A stretch of 5,715 nucleotides of DNA from the NCBI GenBank assembly GCA_964343305.1, contig CAYFJO010000614.1, positions 1 to 5,715 on the forward strand, in the 5' to 3' direction. Positions 1 through 5,708 of the stretch are shown here, one piece after another. A program made the position numbers and the translations under genes. The notes under the pieces are model-generated. The model was given only the letters and a program-made list of their open reading frames with translations. It was not told where the DNA came from and did no database searches. The stretch's first letter is position 1. Each line of letters starts with the position of its first letter. The stretch comes from CAYFJO01 sp964343305 (GTDB lineage: Bacteria > Planctomycetota > Planctomycetia > Pirellulales > Pirellulaceae).

Positions 1-1
1 C

Positions 2-439
2 AAGGCAAGCGATGCGACCTGGAAGATCCTCATTTCACCCACGCCCATGGTCGGCCCGGACGGCAAGCACAAGAAAGACAGCCATGCCAACCTAGGCGGC
101 TTCCAACACGAGGCAAACGAGTTCTTCGCCTGGCTGAAGCGAAACGACATCAAAGGCTTCTTCACCGTCTGCGGCGATCGCCACTGGCAGTTCCACAGCA
201 TCCATCCGTCAGGCGTCGAGGAATTCGGCTGCGGAGCGTTAAACGACGAAAACGCCATCCTGGGCCACGCCCCTGGCGACCCGCGCAGCACGGATCCCGA
301 TGCCCTGATCAAACAACCCTTCAAGTACAAAGAGCCAACCGGCGGATTCCTGCACGTCCTGAGTCGAGAAAACGGAACGTTGCGAATCGAGTTCCGCGAC
401 GATCGCGGCAAAGTGCTTCACGCCGTTGAGAAGAAATGA
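2..439 (+). CDS. PhoD-like alkaline phosphatase/metallophosphatase, C-terminal part (5' end outside window)
   Basis: The reading frame is open from base 2 to the TGA at 437-439 and gives 145 residues. The frame is already coding before the first ATG (base 47), reading SDATWKILISPTPMVGPDG, so the gene enters from the left and the ATG is internal. Seen: the SPTPMVGPD block, then GGFQHEANEFFAWL, then VCGDRHWQFHS with GDRH at bases 173-184, then the EEFGCGAL block. From memory this order matches the C-terminal half of PhoD-family phosphodiesterase/alkaline phosphatases, where the GDxH histidine is a metal ligand. Family members are usually secreted Ca/Fe-type enzymes releasing phosphate from organic phosphate esters, but the signal peptide and N-terminal metal ligands are not in view here. 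The tail (FKYKEPTGGFLHVLSRENG, ending AVEKK) is a normal-looking C-terminus, so the gene seems intact at this end. The next gene starts 31 bases on, with no clear terminator between. Substrate cannot be told. Confidence 0.85.
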   Translation, partial: KASDATWKILISPTPMVGPDGKHKKDSHANLGGFQHEANEFFAWLKRNDIKGFFTVCGDRHWQFHSIHPSGVEEFGCGALNDENAILGHAPGDPRSTDPDALIKQPFKYKEPTGGFLHVLSRENGTLRIEFRDDRGKVLHAVEKK

Positions 440-470
440 TGCGATAAGTAACCCTGGTTAATGAGCGTCA

Positions 471-3179
471 ATGCCAACGCCGCCGTCGCGAAGAGTGAGC
501 GACACGACTAGAATGAGATCGATGATGAAATGGATAGACCCAAACCTTTTTCGTTATATCCTGTCCGCGATTGCAGCGCACCTTGTTCTCGTGGCTGTGA
601 CCACCAGCGCGGATACCCAGCGGACGTTTGAAGCCGATGTGCGGCCGATACTCAAGGCACATTGCTTTCACTGTCATGGGGAAGAAGGGAAGACCGAGGG
701 AGAACTCGATGTCCGGCTCGCACGGCTGCTTGTGGCGGGTGGCGAATCGGGACCGGCCGTGGTGGCGGGAAAAGCCGGGAAGAGCTACCTGATTGAGCGA
801 CTTGAAAGTGGCGAGATGCCGCCGGGTGAGAAGAAGGTTTCGGCCGAAGAACTTCGCATCATTCGCGAGTGGATTGATCGGGGGGCTCGGACCGCGCGTC
901 CTCAGCCGGCCCATGCGGATCAACTGGCCTTCACCGAGGAAGAGCGGGCGTTCTGGTCGTTTCAACCAGTCGTCGCTCCGCCGGTTCCCAAGGTCAAAGC
1001 GGCGGAGCGCGTGCGGACTCCCGTCGATGTGTTTGTGCTCGCGCGGCTTGAGCGTAAGGGATTCAGCTTCTCTCCTGACGCCGACAAGCGGACTCTGATT
1101 CGGCGGGCTTACTTCGATCTGCTTGGGCTTCCACCGTCTCCTGAGGATGTCGATGCTTTTGTGGCTGATGATGATCTGCAGGCGTGGTCGCGATTGCTGG
1201 ATCGGCTTCTCGATTCGGAGCATTACGGCGAACGCTGGGCTCGGCACTGGCTAGACGTGGCCGGGTACGCCGATAGCGATGGCTACAGTGAGCAGGACCG
1301 CGTTCGCGAATCCGCGTGGAAGTATCGCGACTATGTCATCAGTTCGCTGAATGCCGATAAGCCGTTCGATCAGTTTATCGTCGAGCAACTGGCTGGCGAC
1401 GAACTGGTCGCTCGCCCCTATCGCAATCTTTCGGACGCCGACAAGGACCGACTCATCGCGACCGGCTTTCTCCGCAGCGGGCCGGACGGGACTGGCGACA
1501 GAGCCGTAAATCAAGACATCGCCCGCAACGAAGTCGTGGCCGACACGATCAACATTGTTTCGACGTCATTGCTGGGGCTTTCGGTTGGATGTGCCCGATG
1601 TCACAGCCATCGCTTCGACCCGATTACCCATGTGGACTATCACCGCATCCGAGCCATCTTCGAACCCGCCTACGACTGGAAGAATTGGCTCGCGCCGGAA
1701 GACCGACGGCTTTCACTCTGGAGTGACTCGGAGCGTCAACTTGCCGAGGAAGTTGACGCCGAACTGGCGAAGGCGGCGGACGAACGCAACGAGCAGTTGA
1801 AGCAGCATCGATCCGAAGTGCTCGACATCGAGTTAGCAAAACTGCCAGCCGACGCGCAGGCGCAAGCGGATGTCATTCGCGACGCCGTCCTCAACCGGAC
1901 CAGCAAAGATCGCACGCCGGAACAGGCTGCGATCCTGAAGAAGTATCCGAAGCTGAACGTCGGCATCGGCACGCTCGCTCAGGCTTATAAGGCCCGTTAC
2001 CAGAGAGAACTCAAGGAATACAACGAACGCGTCGCGAAGATCACCACACGCAAGCCGAAGGACAATTTCGTCCGGGCTCTGTGCGAGACGCCCGGCAAAG
2101 TCCCCGTCACGCATCTGTTTCGTCGAGGCAACCACACGCAGCCCGCTGAGGAAGTCCCGCCGGGCGAACTGGCCGTGCTGATGCGAGGCGATGCGTCGGC
2201 TGTGCCTGCGAACAACGCCGAACTGGAAACGACCGGTCGCCGGCTCGCGTACGCGAGACATCTCACCAGCGGCCAACACCCGCTGACGGCGCGCGTGCTG
2301 GTCAACCGCATCTGGATGCATCACTTCGGTCGCGGCATTGTGGGGACACCGAGCGACTTCGGTTCGCAGGGCGAGCGTCCGACGCATCCGGAACTGCTCG
2401 ATTGGCTCGCCGACCACTTCGTCAAAAGCGGCTGGCGGCTCAAGGAGCTCCACAAGTTGATCATGATGTCGACCGTTTATCGGCAGTCGTCGAAACGGAC
2501 TGAGGCTCTCGACGACGTCGATCCCGACAATCGGCTGCTCGGCCGAATGAATCTGCGGCGACTCGATGCAGAGACGATTCGCGACACCGTGCTTGCCGCA
2601 TCGGGAAACTTGAACGAGACATTGTATGGCCCGCCCATGCCGGTTACCTCGAATGGCAACGGCCAGCACGTCATCGGCATACCACGCAACGATCGCATTG
2701 GCCGCGTCACTCCGCTGAAAGGCGATGCGGGCTTTCGTCGCAGCATTTACGTGCAAGCCCGACGAACACGGAAACTGGACATGCTCGCCACATTCGATGC
2801 GCCGACGATGGCCCCTAACTGCGAGCAACGAAACTCATCCACGGTCCCCAGCCAATCATTGCTGTTCATGAACAACGAGGAGATGTTGAAGCAATCAGAG
2901 ATCTTCGCCGAGCGAGTCGTCAAGGACGCTGGCGACGATGCCTCGGCACAGATTCGACGGGCGTGCCGATTGGCTCTGGCAAGGGAGCCGACTGCAAAAC
3001 AGATGGAACGAAGCGTTGCGTTCCTCGTGGCACAAAAGGAATTCGCCGCACAACGAATCCGTGAACTGACGCCAGAGGAAACCAAGAAAGTCCGGTTCGC
3101 CGATCAGCCAGCGAAACAGGCGCTGGCGACGTTTTGCCAGTTTCTGCTCAGTAACAATGCGTTCTTATATGTGGATTGA
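471..3179 (+). CDS. PSCyt1-PSCyt2-PSD1 (DUF1549/DUF1553) planctomycete secreted cytochrome-like protein
   Basis: 902 residues, complete. Residue numbers count from the ATG at 471. A basic then hydrophobic segment (about 18-47, YILSAIAAHLVLVAVTTSA) looks like a Sec signal peptide. PSCyt1 follows (about 52-142), with the haem-type motif C65-F-H-C68-H69 and an MPPG at 116-119 whose Met could be the distal haem ligand. PSCyt2/DUF1549 (about 184-395) includes FDLLGLPPSPEDV, ERWARHWLDVAGYADSDGY and a second CxxCH at C374-A-R-C377-H378 within CARCHSHRFDPI. A charged, probably helical/coiled-coil linker spans about 418-530. PSD1/DUF1553 (about 585-840) shows RGNHTQPAEEVPPGE just before it, then LVNRIWMHHFGRGIV, GWRLKELHKLIM and NLRRLDAETIRD. 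Length and domain order are typical of the family, which is greatly expanded in planctomycetes; its reaction is unknown. Start is uncertain: ATGs at 513, 522 and 525 are in frame and give a more usual signal-peptide length; none has a strong Shine-Dalgarno. The DUF1501 gene follows 73 bases downstream and is the usual partner. Confidence 0.93.
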   Translation: MPTPPSRRVSDTTRMRSMMKWIDPNLFRYILSAIAAHLVLVAVTTSADTQRTFEADVRPILKAHCFHCHGEEGKTEGELDVRLARLLVAGGESGPAVVAGKAGKSYLIERLESGEMPPGEKKVSAEELRIIREWIDRGARTARPQPAHADQLAFTEEERAFWSFQPVVAPPVPKVKAAERVRTPVDVFVLARLERKGFSFSPDADKRTLIRRAYFDLLGLPPSPEDVDAFVADDDLQAWSRLLDRLLDSEHYGERWARHWLDVAGYADSDGYSEQDRVRESAWKYRDYVISSLNADKPFDQFIVEQLAGDELVARPYRNLSDADKDRLIATGFLRSGPDGTGDRAVNQDIARNEVVADTINIVSTSLLGLSVGCARCHSHRFDPITHVDYHRIRAIFEPAYDWKNWLAPEDRRLSLWSDSERQLAEEVDAELAKAADERNEQLKQHRSEVLDIELAKLPADAQAQADVIRDAVLNRTSKDRTPEQAAILKKYPKLNVGIGTLAQAYKARYQRELKEYNERVAKITTRKPKDNFVRALCETPGKVPVTHLFRRGNHTQPAEEVPPGELAVLMRGDASAVPANNAELETTGRRLAYARHLTSGQHPLTARVLVNRIWMHHFGRGIVGTPSDFGSQGERPTHPELLDWLADHFVKSGWRLKELHKLIMMSTVYRQSSKRTEALDDVDPDNRLLGRMNLRRLDAETIRDTVLAASGNLNETLYGPPMPVTSNGNGQHVIGIPRNDRIGRVTPLKGDAGFRRSIYVQARRTRKLDMLATFDAPTMAPNCEQRNSSTVPSQSLLFMNNEEMLKQSEIFAERVVKDAGDDASAQIRRACRLALAREPTAKQMERSVAFLVAQKEFAAQRIRELTPEETKKVRFADQPAKQALATFCQFLLSNNAFLYVD

Positions 3180-3181
3180 AC

Positions 3182-3240
3182 CGTAGTGGAATTCGCCAGA
3201 ATTCCCTTATGCGCAGGGAATTCTGGCGAATCCCACTACG
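3182..3240. repeat. Long imperfect palindrome (25-bp arms) filling the PSCyt/DUF1501 spacer
   Basis: Arms at 3182-3206 and 3216-3240 are reverse complements at 24 of 25 positions; the only mismatch is A3190 against C3232. The 9-base centre is 3207-3215 (ttatgcgca), and T3207/A3215 could add one more pair. Each arm has a CGTAGTGG end and a CCAGAATTCCC inner part. The element starts two bases after the upstream TGA and ends 12 bases before the ATG of the next gene. There is no T-tract after either arm (an A-rich AAGAGAAAAA follows on the + strand), so it is not a standard intrinsic terminator. It could stabilise the upstream mRNA 3' end, reduce read-through into the next gene, or be a dispersed REP/MITE-like element. 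From memory, similar GAATTCTGGCGAAT palindromes occur in planctomycete spacers, but this was not checked. No clear target-site duplication is seen. Confidence 0.9.
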
Positions 3241-3246
3241 AAGAGA
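3241..3246 (+). promoter_or_regulatory. Weak ribosome-binding-site candidate for the DUF1501 gene
   Basis: AAGAGA ends six bases before the ATG at 3253 and is the only purine-rich stretch close to the start. It sits immediately outside the palindrome (3182-3240), so it would remain single-stranded even if that hairpin forms in the mRNA. The match to the anti-Shine-Dalgarno sequence is weak. Confidence 0.35.
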
Positions 3247-3252
3247 AAAACC

Positions 3253-4716
3253 ATGCAACACGATATTCATACAACACTTTCCCGACGCACGTTTCTCTCA
3301 TCGCAAACGATGGGGCTAGGCGGACTCGCGGCAACGTGTCTGCTTGCCGATGACGGCTTTGCGGCGGAGCCAGTCAAGCCGACGCTCGAACGCCCCAACT
3401 TCGACCTCGCGCCGAAGCGCCCCGCCGCCGAGCCGACCGCTCGAGCGATGATCTCTATCTTTACCAGCGGCGGCCCCAGTCAGATCGACCTGTTCGATCC
3501 AAAACCGGAAGTCGACCGGCGCAACGGCACAATATTCACAGGCGACCTCAACCTCGACTCGTCAGCGATGACCGCACGTAACAGCCGCGAACTTCTCGGT
3601 AGCAAGTGGAAGTTTCGTCACTACGGCGAAAGCGGGATCGAGATGAGTGAGCTAATTCCTCACATCGGCGGCATCGCCGACGAGATCACGCTCGTTCGTT
3701 CAATGCAGACAGGTAACAGTTCGCACGTCCCGGCTCTTCACATCATCAACACGGGTCGGCCGCGAGCAGGTCGGCCTTCACTTGGAAGCTGGATCACTTA
3801 CGCGCTCGGCACCGAGAATCAAAACCTGCCGGCATTCGTTGTGCTGACCGACAAAGTCAGCTTGCCAGTCAATCGTGAGGCCAACTGGTCGAGTGGTTTT
3901 ATCCCTTCGATGTATCAAGGCACGGTGGCCCGGCCGCGCGATCCTCGCATTTTGAACCTGGATGCTCCGCCGCATCTTCGCGGTCGTGGGCAACAGCAGT
4001 GGCTGGCTTTCCTGAACGAATTCAATCGGGAACATCTGAAGCAACGGCCCGGTGAGACGGATCTTGAATCTCGTATCGCCAGCTACGAACTTGCCGCTCG
4101 AATGCAAGTGGCGGCCAAAGAGGCATTCGACATTTCGCGTGAGTCCGAATCCACGAAGAAACTCTACGGACTTGACCAGGACGAGACTCGTGAGTTTGGG
4201 GCACGTTGTTTGATTGCCCGTCGTTTGGTGGAACGCGGCGTTCGTTTCGTGCAACTCCACAATGCGTATCAGGAATGGGACCATCACGCGGACATTCACG
4301 GCCGGTTGCCTGAAATGTGTCGGCGAACGGACCAGCCCTCAGCCGCTCTCGTCAAGGATTTGAAGTCACGTGGCCTGTTCGACACCACACTGGTTCATTG
4401 GGGCGGCGAAATGGGCCGATTGCCGATCATCGAAATGCAAAAGCCAATCGGCCGCGACCACAACCCGTACGGCTTCAGCATGTGGCTCGCTGGCGGCGGA
4501 GTGAAAGGCGGTCACATCCACGGCGAGACCGACGAACTCGGCTTCCGCGCCATCGCCGATCCCGTCACGCATTTCGACTATCACGCCACGCTGCTGCACC
4601 TGTTCGGTCTCGATCATCGCGAAGTCGTCTTCGAGCGATCGACGCGAAAGGAATCCCTCACCGACGGCCAGCCCGCGAAGATCGTCAATGGGGTTTTGAA
4701 GAGGCCAGTTGTCTGA
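3253..4716 (+). CDS. DUF1501 family protein (alkaline-phosphatase-like fold), Tat-exported
   Basis: 487 residues, complete and of usual family length. The N-terminus has a twin-arginine signal: S-R-R-T-F-L at residues 10-15 followed by a glycine/alanine/leucine-rich stretch (about 20-38, ending GFAA), so export of a folded protein is expected. Family blocks in order: SGGPSQIDLFDPKP (72-85), HVPALHIINTGRPRAGRPSLG (about 158-178, long conserved block near the middle), GVRFVQLHN (329-337) followed by EWDHH (341-345), LVHWGGEMGR (380-389), GRDHNPYGFSMWLAGGGVKGG (400-420), and HFDYHATLLHLFGLDH (440-455). The histidines and acidic residues in these blocks resemble metal-site positions of the sulfatase/alkaline-phosphatase superfamily, but no nucleophile is evident and activity is unproven. 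The common GEFGRTP block reads GEMGRLPI here. The gene directly follows its usual PSCyt/PSD1 partner and is probably co-transcribed with it, so a joint extracytoplasmic role is inferred. The ATG at 3253 is supported by the complete Tat signal. Confidence 0.94.
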   Translation: MQHDIHTTLSRRTFLSSQTMGLGGLAATCLLADDGFAAEPVKPTLERPNFDLAPKRPAAEPTARAMISIFTSGGPSQIDLFDPKPEVDRRNGTIFTGDLNLDSSAMTARNSRELLGSKWKFRHYGESGIEMSELIPHIGGIADEITLVRSMQTGNSSHVPALHIINTGRPRAGRPSLGSWITYALGTENQNLPAFVVLTDKVSLPVNREANWSSGFIPSMYQGTVARPRDPRILNLDAPPHLRGRGQQQWLAFLNEFNREHLKQRPGETDLESRIASYELAARMQVAAKEAFDISRESESTKKLYGLDQDETREFGARCLIARRLVERGVRFVQLHNAYQEWDHHADIHGRLPEMCRRTDQPSAALVKDLKSRGLFDTTLVHWGGEMGRLPIIEMQKPIGRDHNPYGFSMWLAGGGVKGGHIHGETDELGFRAIADPVTHFDYHATLLHLFGLDHREVVFERSTRKESLTDGQPAKIVNGVLKRPVV

Positions 4717-4720
4717 AATC

Positions 4721-4749
4721 CCGTAGCTGAGGTCGCGTGACTTCAAACG
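4721..4749. repeat. Small palindromic element after the DUF1501 stop codon
   Basis: Starts four bases after the TGA at 4714-4716. The core stem pairs 4728-4734 with 4739-4745 around a GCGT loop; one of its seven pairs is a G-T (G-U in RNA) wobble at 4731/4742. An outer CGT (4722-4724) pairs with ACG (4747-4749), separated by a small bulge and mismatch. No T-tract follows, so termination is not clearly predicted. The left end CCGTAGC resembles the ends of the palindromes at 3182 and 5614, and the core GTCG..GACTTC is shared with the latter. Probably a dispersed intergenic element and/or mRNA-end stabiliser. Confidence 0.6.
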
Positions 4750-4768
4750 TAAGCGACCAAGCGCAGTT

Positions 4769-4779
4769 GAGAAAGAGAG
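4769..4779 (+). promoter_or_regulatory. Ribosome binding site supporting the TTG start at 4789
   Basis: The purine run GAGAAAGAGAG ends nine bases before the TTG. In-frame stops at 4738, 4750 and 4768 exclude any start further upstream, so this site and the signal peptide that begins right after it together fix the TTG as initiator. Confidence 0.55.
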
Positions 4780-4788
4780 TCATCCAAA

Positions 4789-5244
4789 TTGAAACGCACA
4801 CTCCTTCTCATCGCGATGCTCCTTTCCCTGTCGATGCACGTCTCAGCCGAGGATGACGTTAGTGCGATCGCGTGGTGGCCTGATCGACCGTTGATCATTC
4901 GAAGTGTGCTGCCGATGGATTGTCGGGTGGTTCGCGGATTCACGCATGGGCCGGTTGATGGGCGTGAGGATACGCGGTACTCGAATGGCGTGGTGGGCGA
5001 GTGGACGGGACTGACGGGTAGTCCGGCGGTCAATTATCGCGTGTTTAATGGAAACAACGGGCTGCATCTGACTTTGCCGGACGGCGGGTTTGATGTGTTG
5101 CAGGTTCGCGGTGACTGGCGCGGCAAGGTTTATTTGAACTCCGATTCGCTGATTGAACCGAAGGTGAAGCCGCTCTGCGAGATTCCTTTGCGGAAGGCGA
5201 TCGCACGTCAGGCCAAACGCTCGGCGGCTTTCATTCTCTTATAG
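4789..5244 (+). CDS. Hypothetical secreted protein, N-terminal part ended by a probable frameshift
   Basis: 151 residues from a TTG start. I do not recognise a named domain. The start is well supported: three in-frame stops lie just upstream, a purine-rich ribosome site ends nine bases before, and the product begins with a clean Sec signal peptide (MKRTLLLIAMLLSLSMHVSA, likely cleaved after VSA at residue 20). The mature part is rich in G, D, W and V with short alternating strands (AWWPDRPLIIRSV, GREDTRYSNGVVGEW, GLHLTLPDGGFDVLQVRG), suggesting a beta-sandwich-like extracytoplasmic domain; this is inference. The last about 25 residues (from LRKAIARQ to FILL) look less orderly, and the TAG at 5242-5244 interrupts a region where the +1 frame carries clearly coding-like sequence (see next entry). 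So this is probably the front part of a longer protein of at least about 275 residues. It sits 72 bases after the DUF1501 gene; whether it belongs to the same operon is unclear because a palindrome lies between. Confidence 0.6.
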   Translation: MKRTLLLIAMLLSLSMHVSAEDDVSAIAWWPDRPLIIRSVLPMDCRVVRGFTHGPVDGREDTRYSNGVVGEWTGLTGSPAVNYRVFNGNNGLHLTLPDGGFDVLQVRGDWRGKVYLNSDSLIEPKVKPLCEIPLRKAIARQAKRSAAFILL

Positions 5245-5613
5245 CGAAGGGCAGACCGGAGCGTTGAAACAGGTGTCGCTGTTTCGAGTTGAATCCGGCT
5301 CGCTGCGTGGCGATTCGCAGGAGATCGCGACGCGCGGCAAGTGCGTGACTCCGGTTGAAGTGAGTGCGCCGTGGAAGGATTGGACGAATGGCGTCGCGGC
5401 GGTCACATTGAAGATGCGAGTTGAGAACGCTGAGGCCGGCGCGGTCGTGACGGTTCGAGTGGGCGACGTGCTGGATGCTCGGCGCAAGGCGATGATTGTT
5501 GATCTGCGTGTGCCGGGGCGAGGCGAGTATTCCGTCACGCTCGATATTCCAGATCAGATTTATCTGCCGCCGAATGCGAAGTGGAAGCCGTTGCCGCGAT
5601 TGGACGGGCTACT
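5222..5613 (+). pseudogene. Out-of-frame continuation of the secreted hypothetical gene at 4789
   Basis: In the +1 frame relative to the 4789 gene, there is no stop from 5168 to the window end. The stretch from about 5222 reads like real protein: RRLSFSYSEGQTGALKQV, VSLFRVESGSLRGD, VEVSAPWKDWTNGVAAV, VTVRVGDVLDARRKAMIVDL and EYSVTLDIPDQIYLPPNA. It has regular alternating strands and G/V/D-rich composition like the front part. No convincing start or ribosome site lies before it, so it is best read as the second half of the same gene, joined in the ancestor somewhere in 5168-5241 where both frames are open. Its 3' end is unclear: the frame runs on through the palindromes at 5614-5672 and the hairpin at 5677-5703, giving non-protein-like sequence, while a TAG-TAA pair at 5617-5622 is in the other frame. 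The end shown is where the repeat begins. The alternatives are a sequencing error, a true pseudogene, or less likely programmed +1 frameshifting; no known slippery site is evident. Confidence 0.6.
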
Positions 5614-5644
5614 CCGTAGTAAAAGTCGTGAGACTTCTGATTCG
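5614..5644. repeat. Palindromic element with CCGTAGT end and AAGTC/GACTT stem
   Basis: Left end CCGTAGT (5614-5620) is identical to bases 3181-3187 at the large palindrome. The stem AAGTC (5623-5627) pairs perfectly with GACTT (5632-5636) around a GTGA loop. Aligned without gaps, 5614-5650 matches 4721-4757 at about 25 of 37 positions by eye, including GTCG, GACTTC and AGCGAC. It interrupts the end of the broken secreted gene. Confidence 0.55.
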
Positions 5645-5660
5645 AGCGACATCAGCCGCC

Positions 5661-5672
5661 GGGCGCTAGCCC
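5661..5672. repeat. Short GC-rich palindrome GGGC-GCTA-GCCC
   Basis: Perfect 4-bp arms (5661-5664 with 5669-5672) around GCTA, embedded in CAGCCGCCGGGCGCTAGCCC. From memory, motifs of this CGCTAGCC type are frequent in planctomycete intergenic DNA, but this could not be checked. Alone it is short enough to be chance; its position between two other palindromes is what makes it worth listing. Confidence 0.4.
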
Positions 5673-5676
5673 AATG

Positions 5677-5708
5677 CCACCTACTTTGTGGTCAGTCAGG
5701 TGGTTTTT
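5677..5708 (+). terminator. Intrinsic (Rho-independent) terminator candidate
   Basis: CCACCTACT (5677-5685) pairs with AGT-C-AGGTGG (5694-5703): nine base pairs with one bulged C at 5697 and an eight-base loop. The stem is followed at once by TTTTT (5704-5708), then GC and another run of T to the window end. This is the expected layout for a + strand terminator and would close the transcription unit containing the DUF1501 and broken secreted genes. The stem is only moderately GC-rich, and a competing CCAC/GTGG pairing (5677-5680 with 5688-5691) exists. Confidence 0.6.

Noticed and set aside
426..454. TTGAGA at 426-431 as a -35 box for a promoter of the PSCyt/PSD1 gene
   Set aside because: No convincing -10 hexamer at 16-18 bases spacing; promoter consensus is also poorly known for planctomycetes.
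449..460. Small inverted repeat TAACC-CT-GGTTA in the gap before the PSCyt/PSD1 gene, as a possible operator
   Set aside because: Five-base arms are too short to claim; no second copy seen in the window and no clear promoter beside it.
468..1247. A 259-codon open frame on the minus strand opposite the start of the PSCyt/PSD1 gene
   Set aside because: Rich in Arg/Pro/His/Ser as expected for a shadow frame, no domain recognised, and the plus strand shows a signal peptide and CxxCH motif.
1833..2828. A 331-codon open frame on the minus strand inside the PSCyt/PSD1 gene
   Set aside because: It lies wholly opposite a gene with clear conserved domains, lacks a plausible export or domain signature, and long antisense frames are expected in GC-rich coding DNA.
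3182..3240. The large palindrome as an intrinsic terminator or as part of a CRISPR array
   Set aside because: There is no T-tract after the stem on either strand, and there is a single inverted repeat with no spaced direct repeats.
4317..4730. A 137-codon plus-strand frame overlapping the end of the DUF1501 gene
   Set aside because: Very Arg/Ser/His-rich shadow translation, while the DUF1501 frame carries conserved blocks to its end.
5216..5244. Programmed ribosomal frameshifting at the premature TAG
   Set aside because: The needed shift is +1, and neither a CTT-TGA-like site nor an upstream Shine-Dalgarno-like stimulator in the usual place is evident; an indel explains the data more simply.
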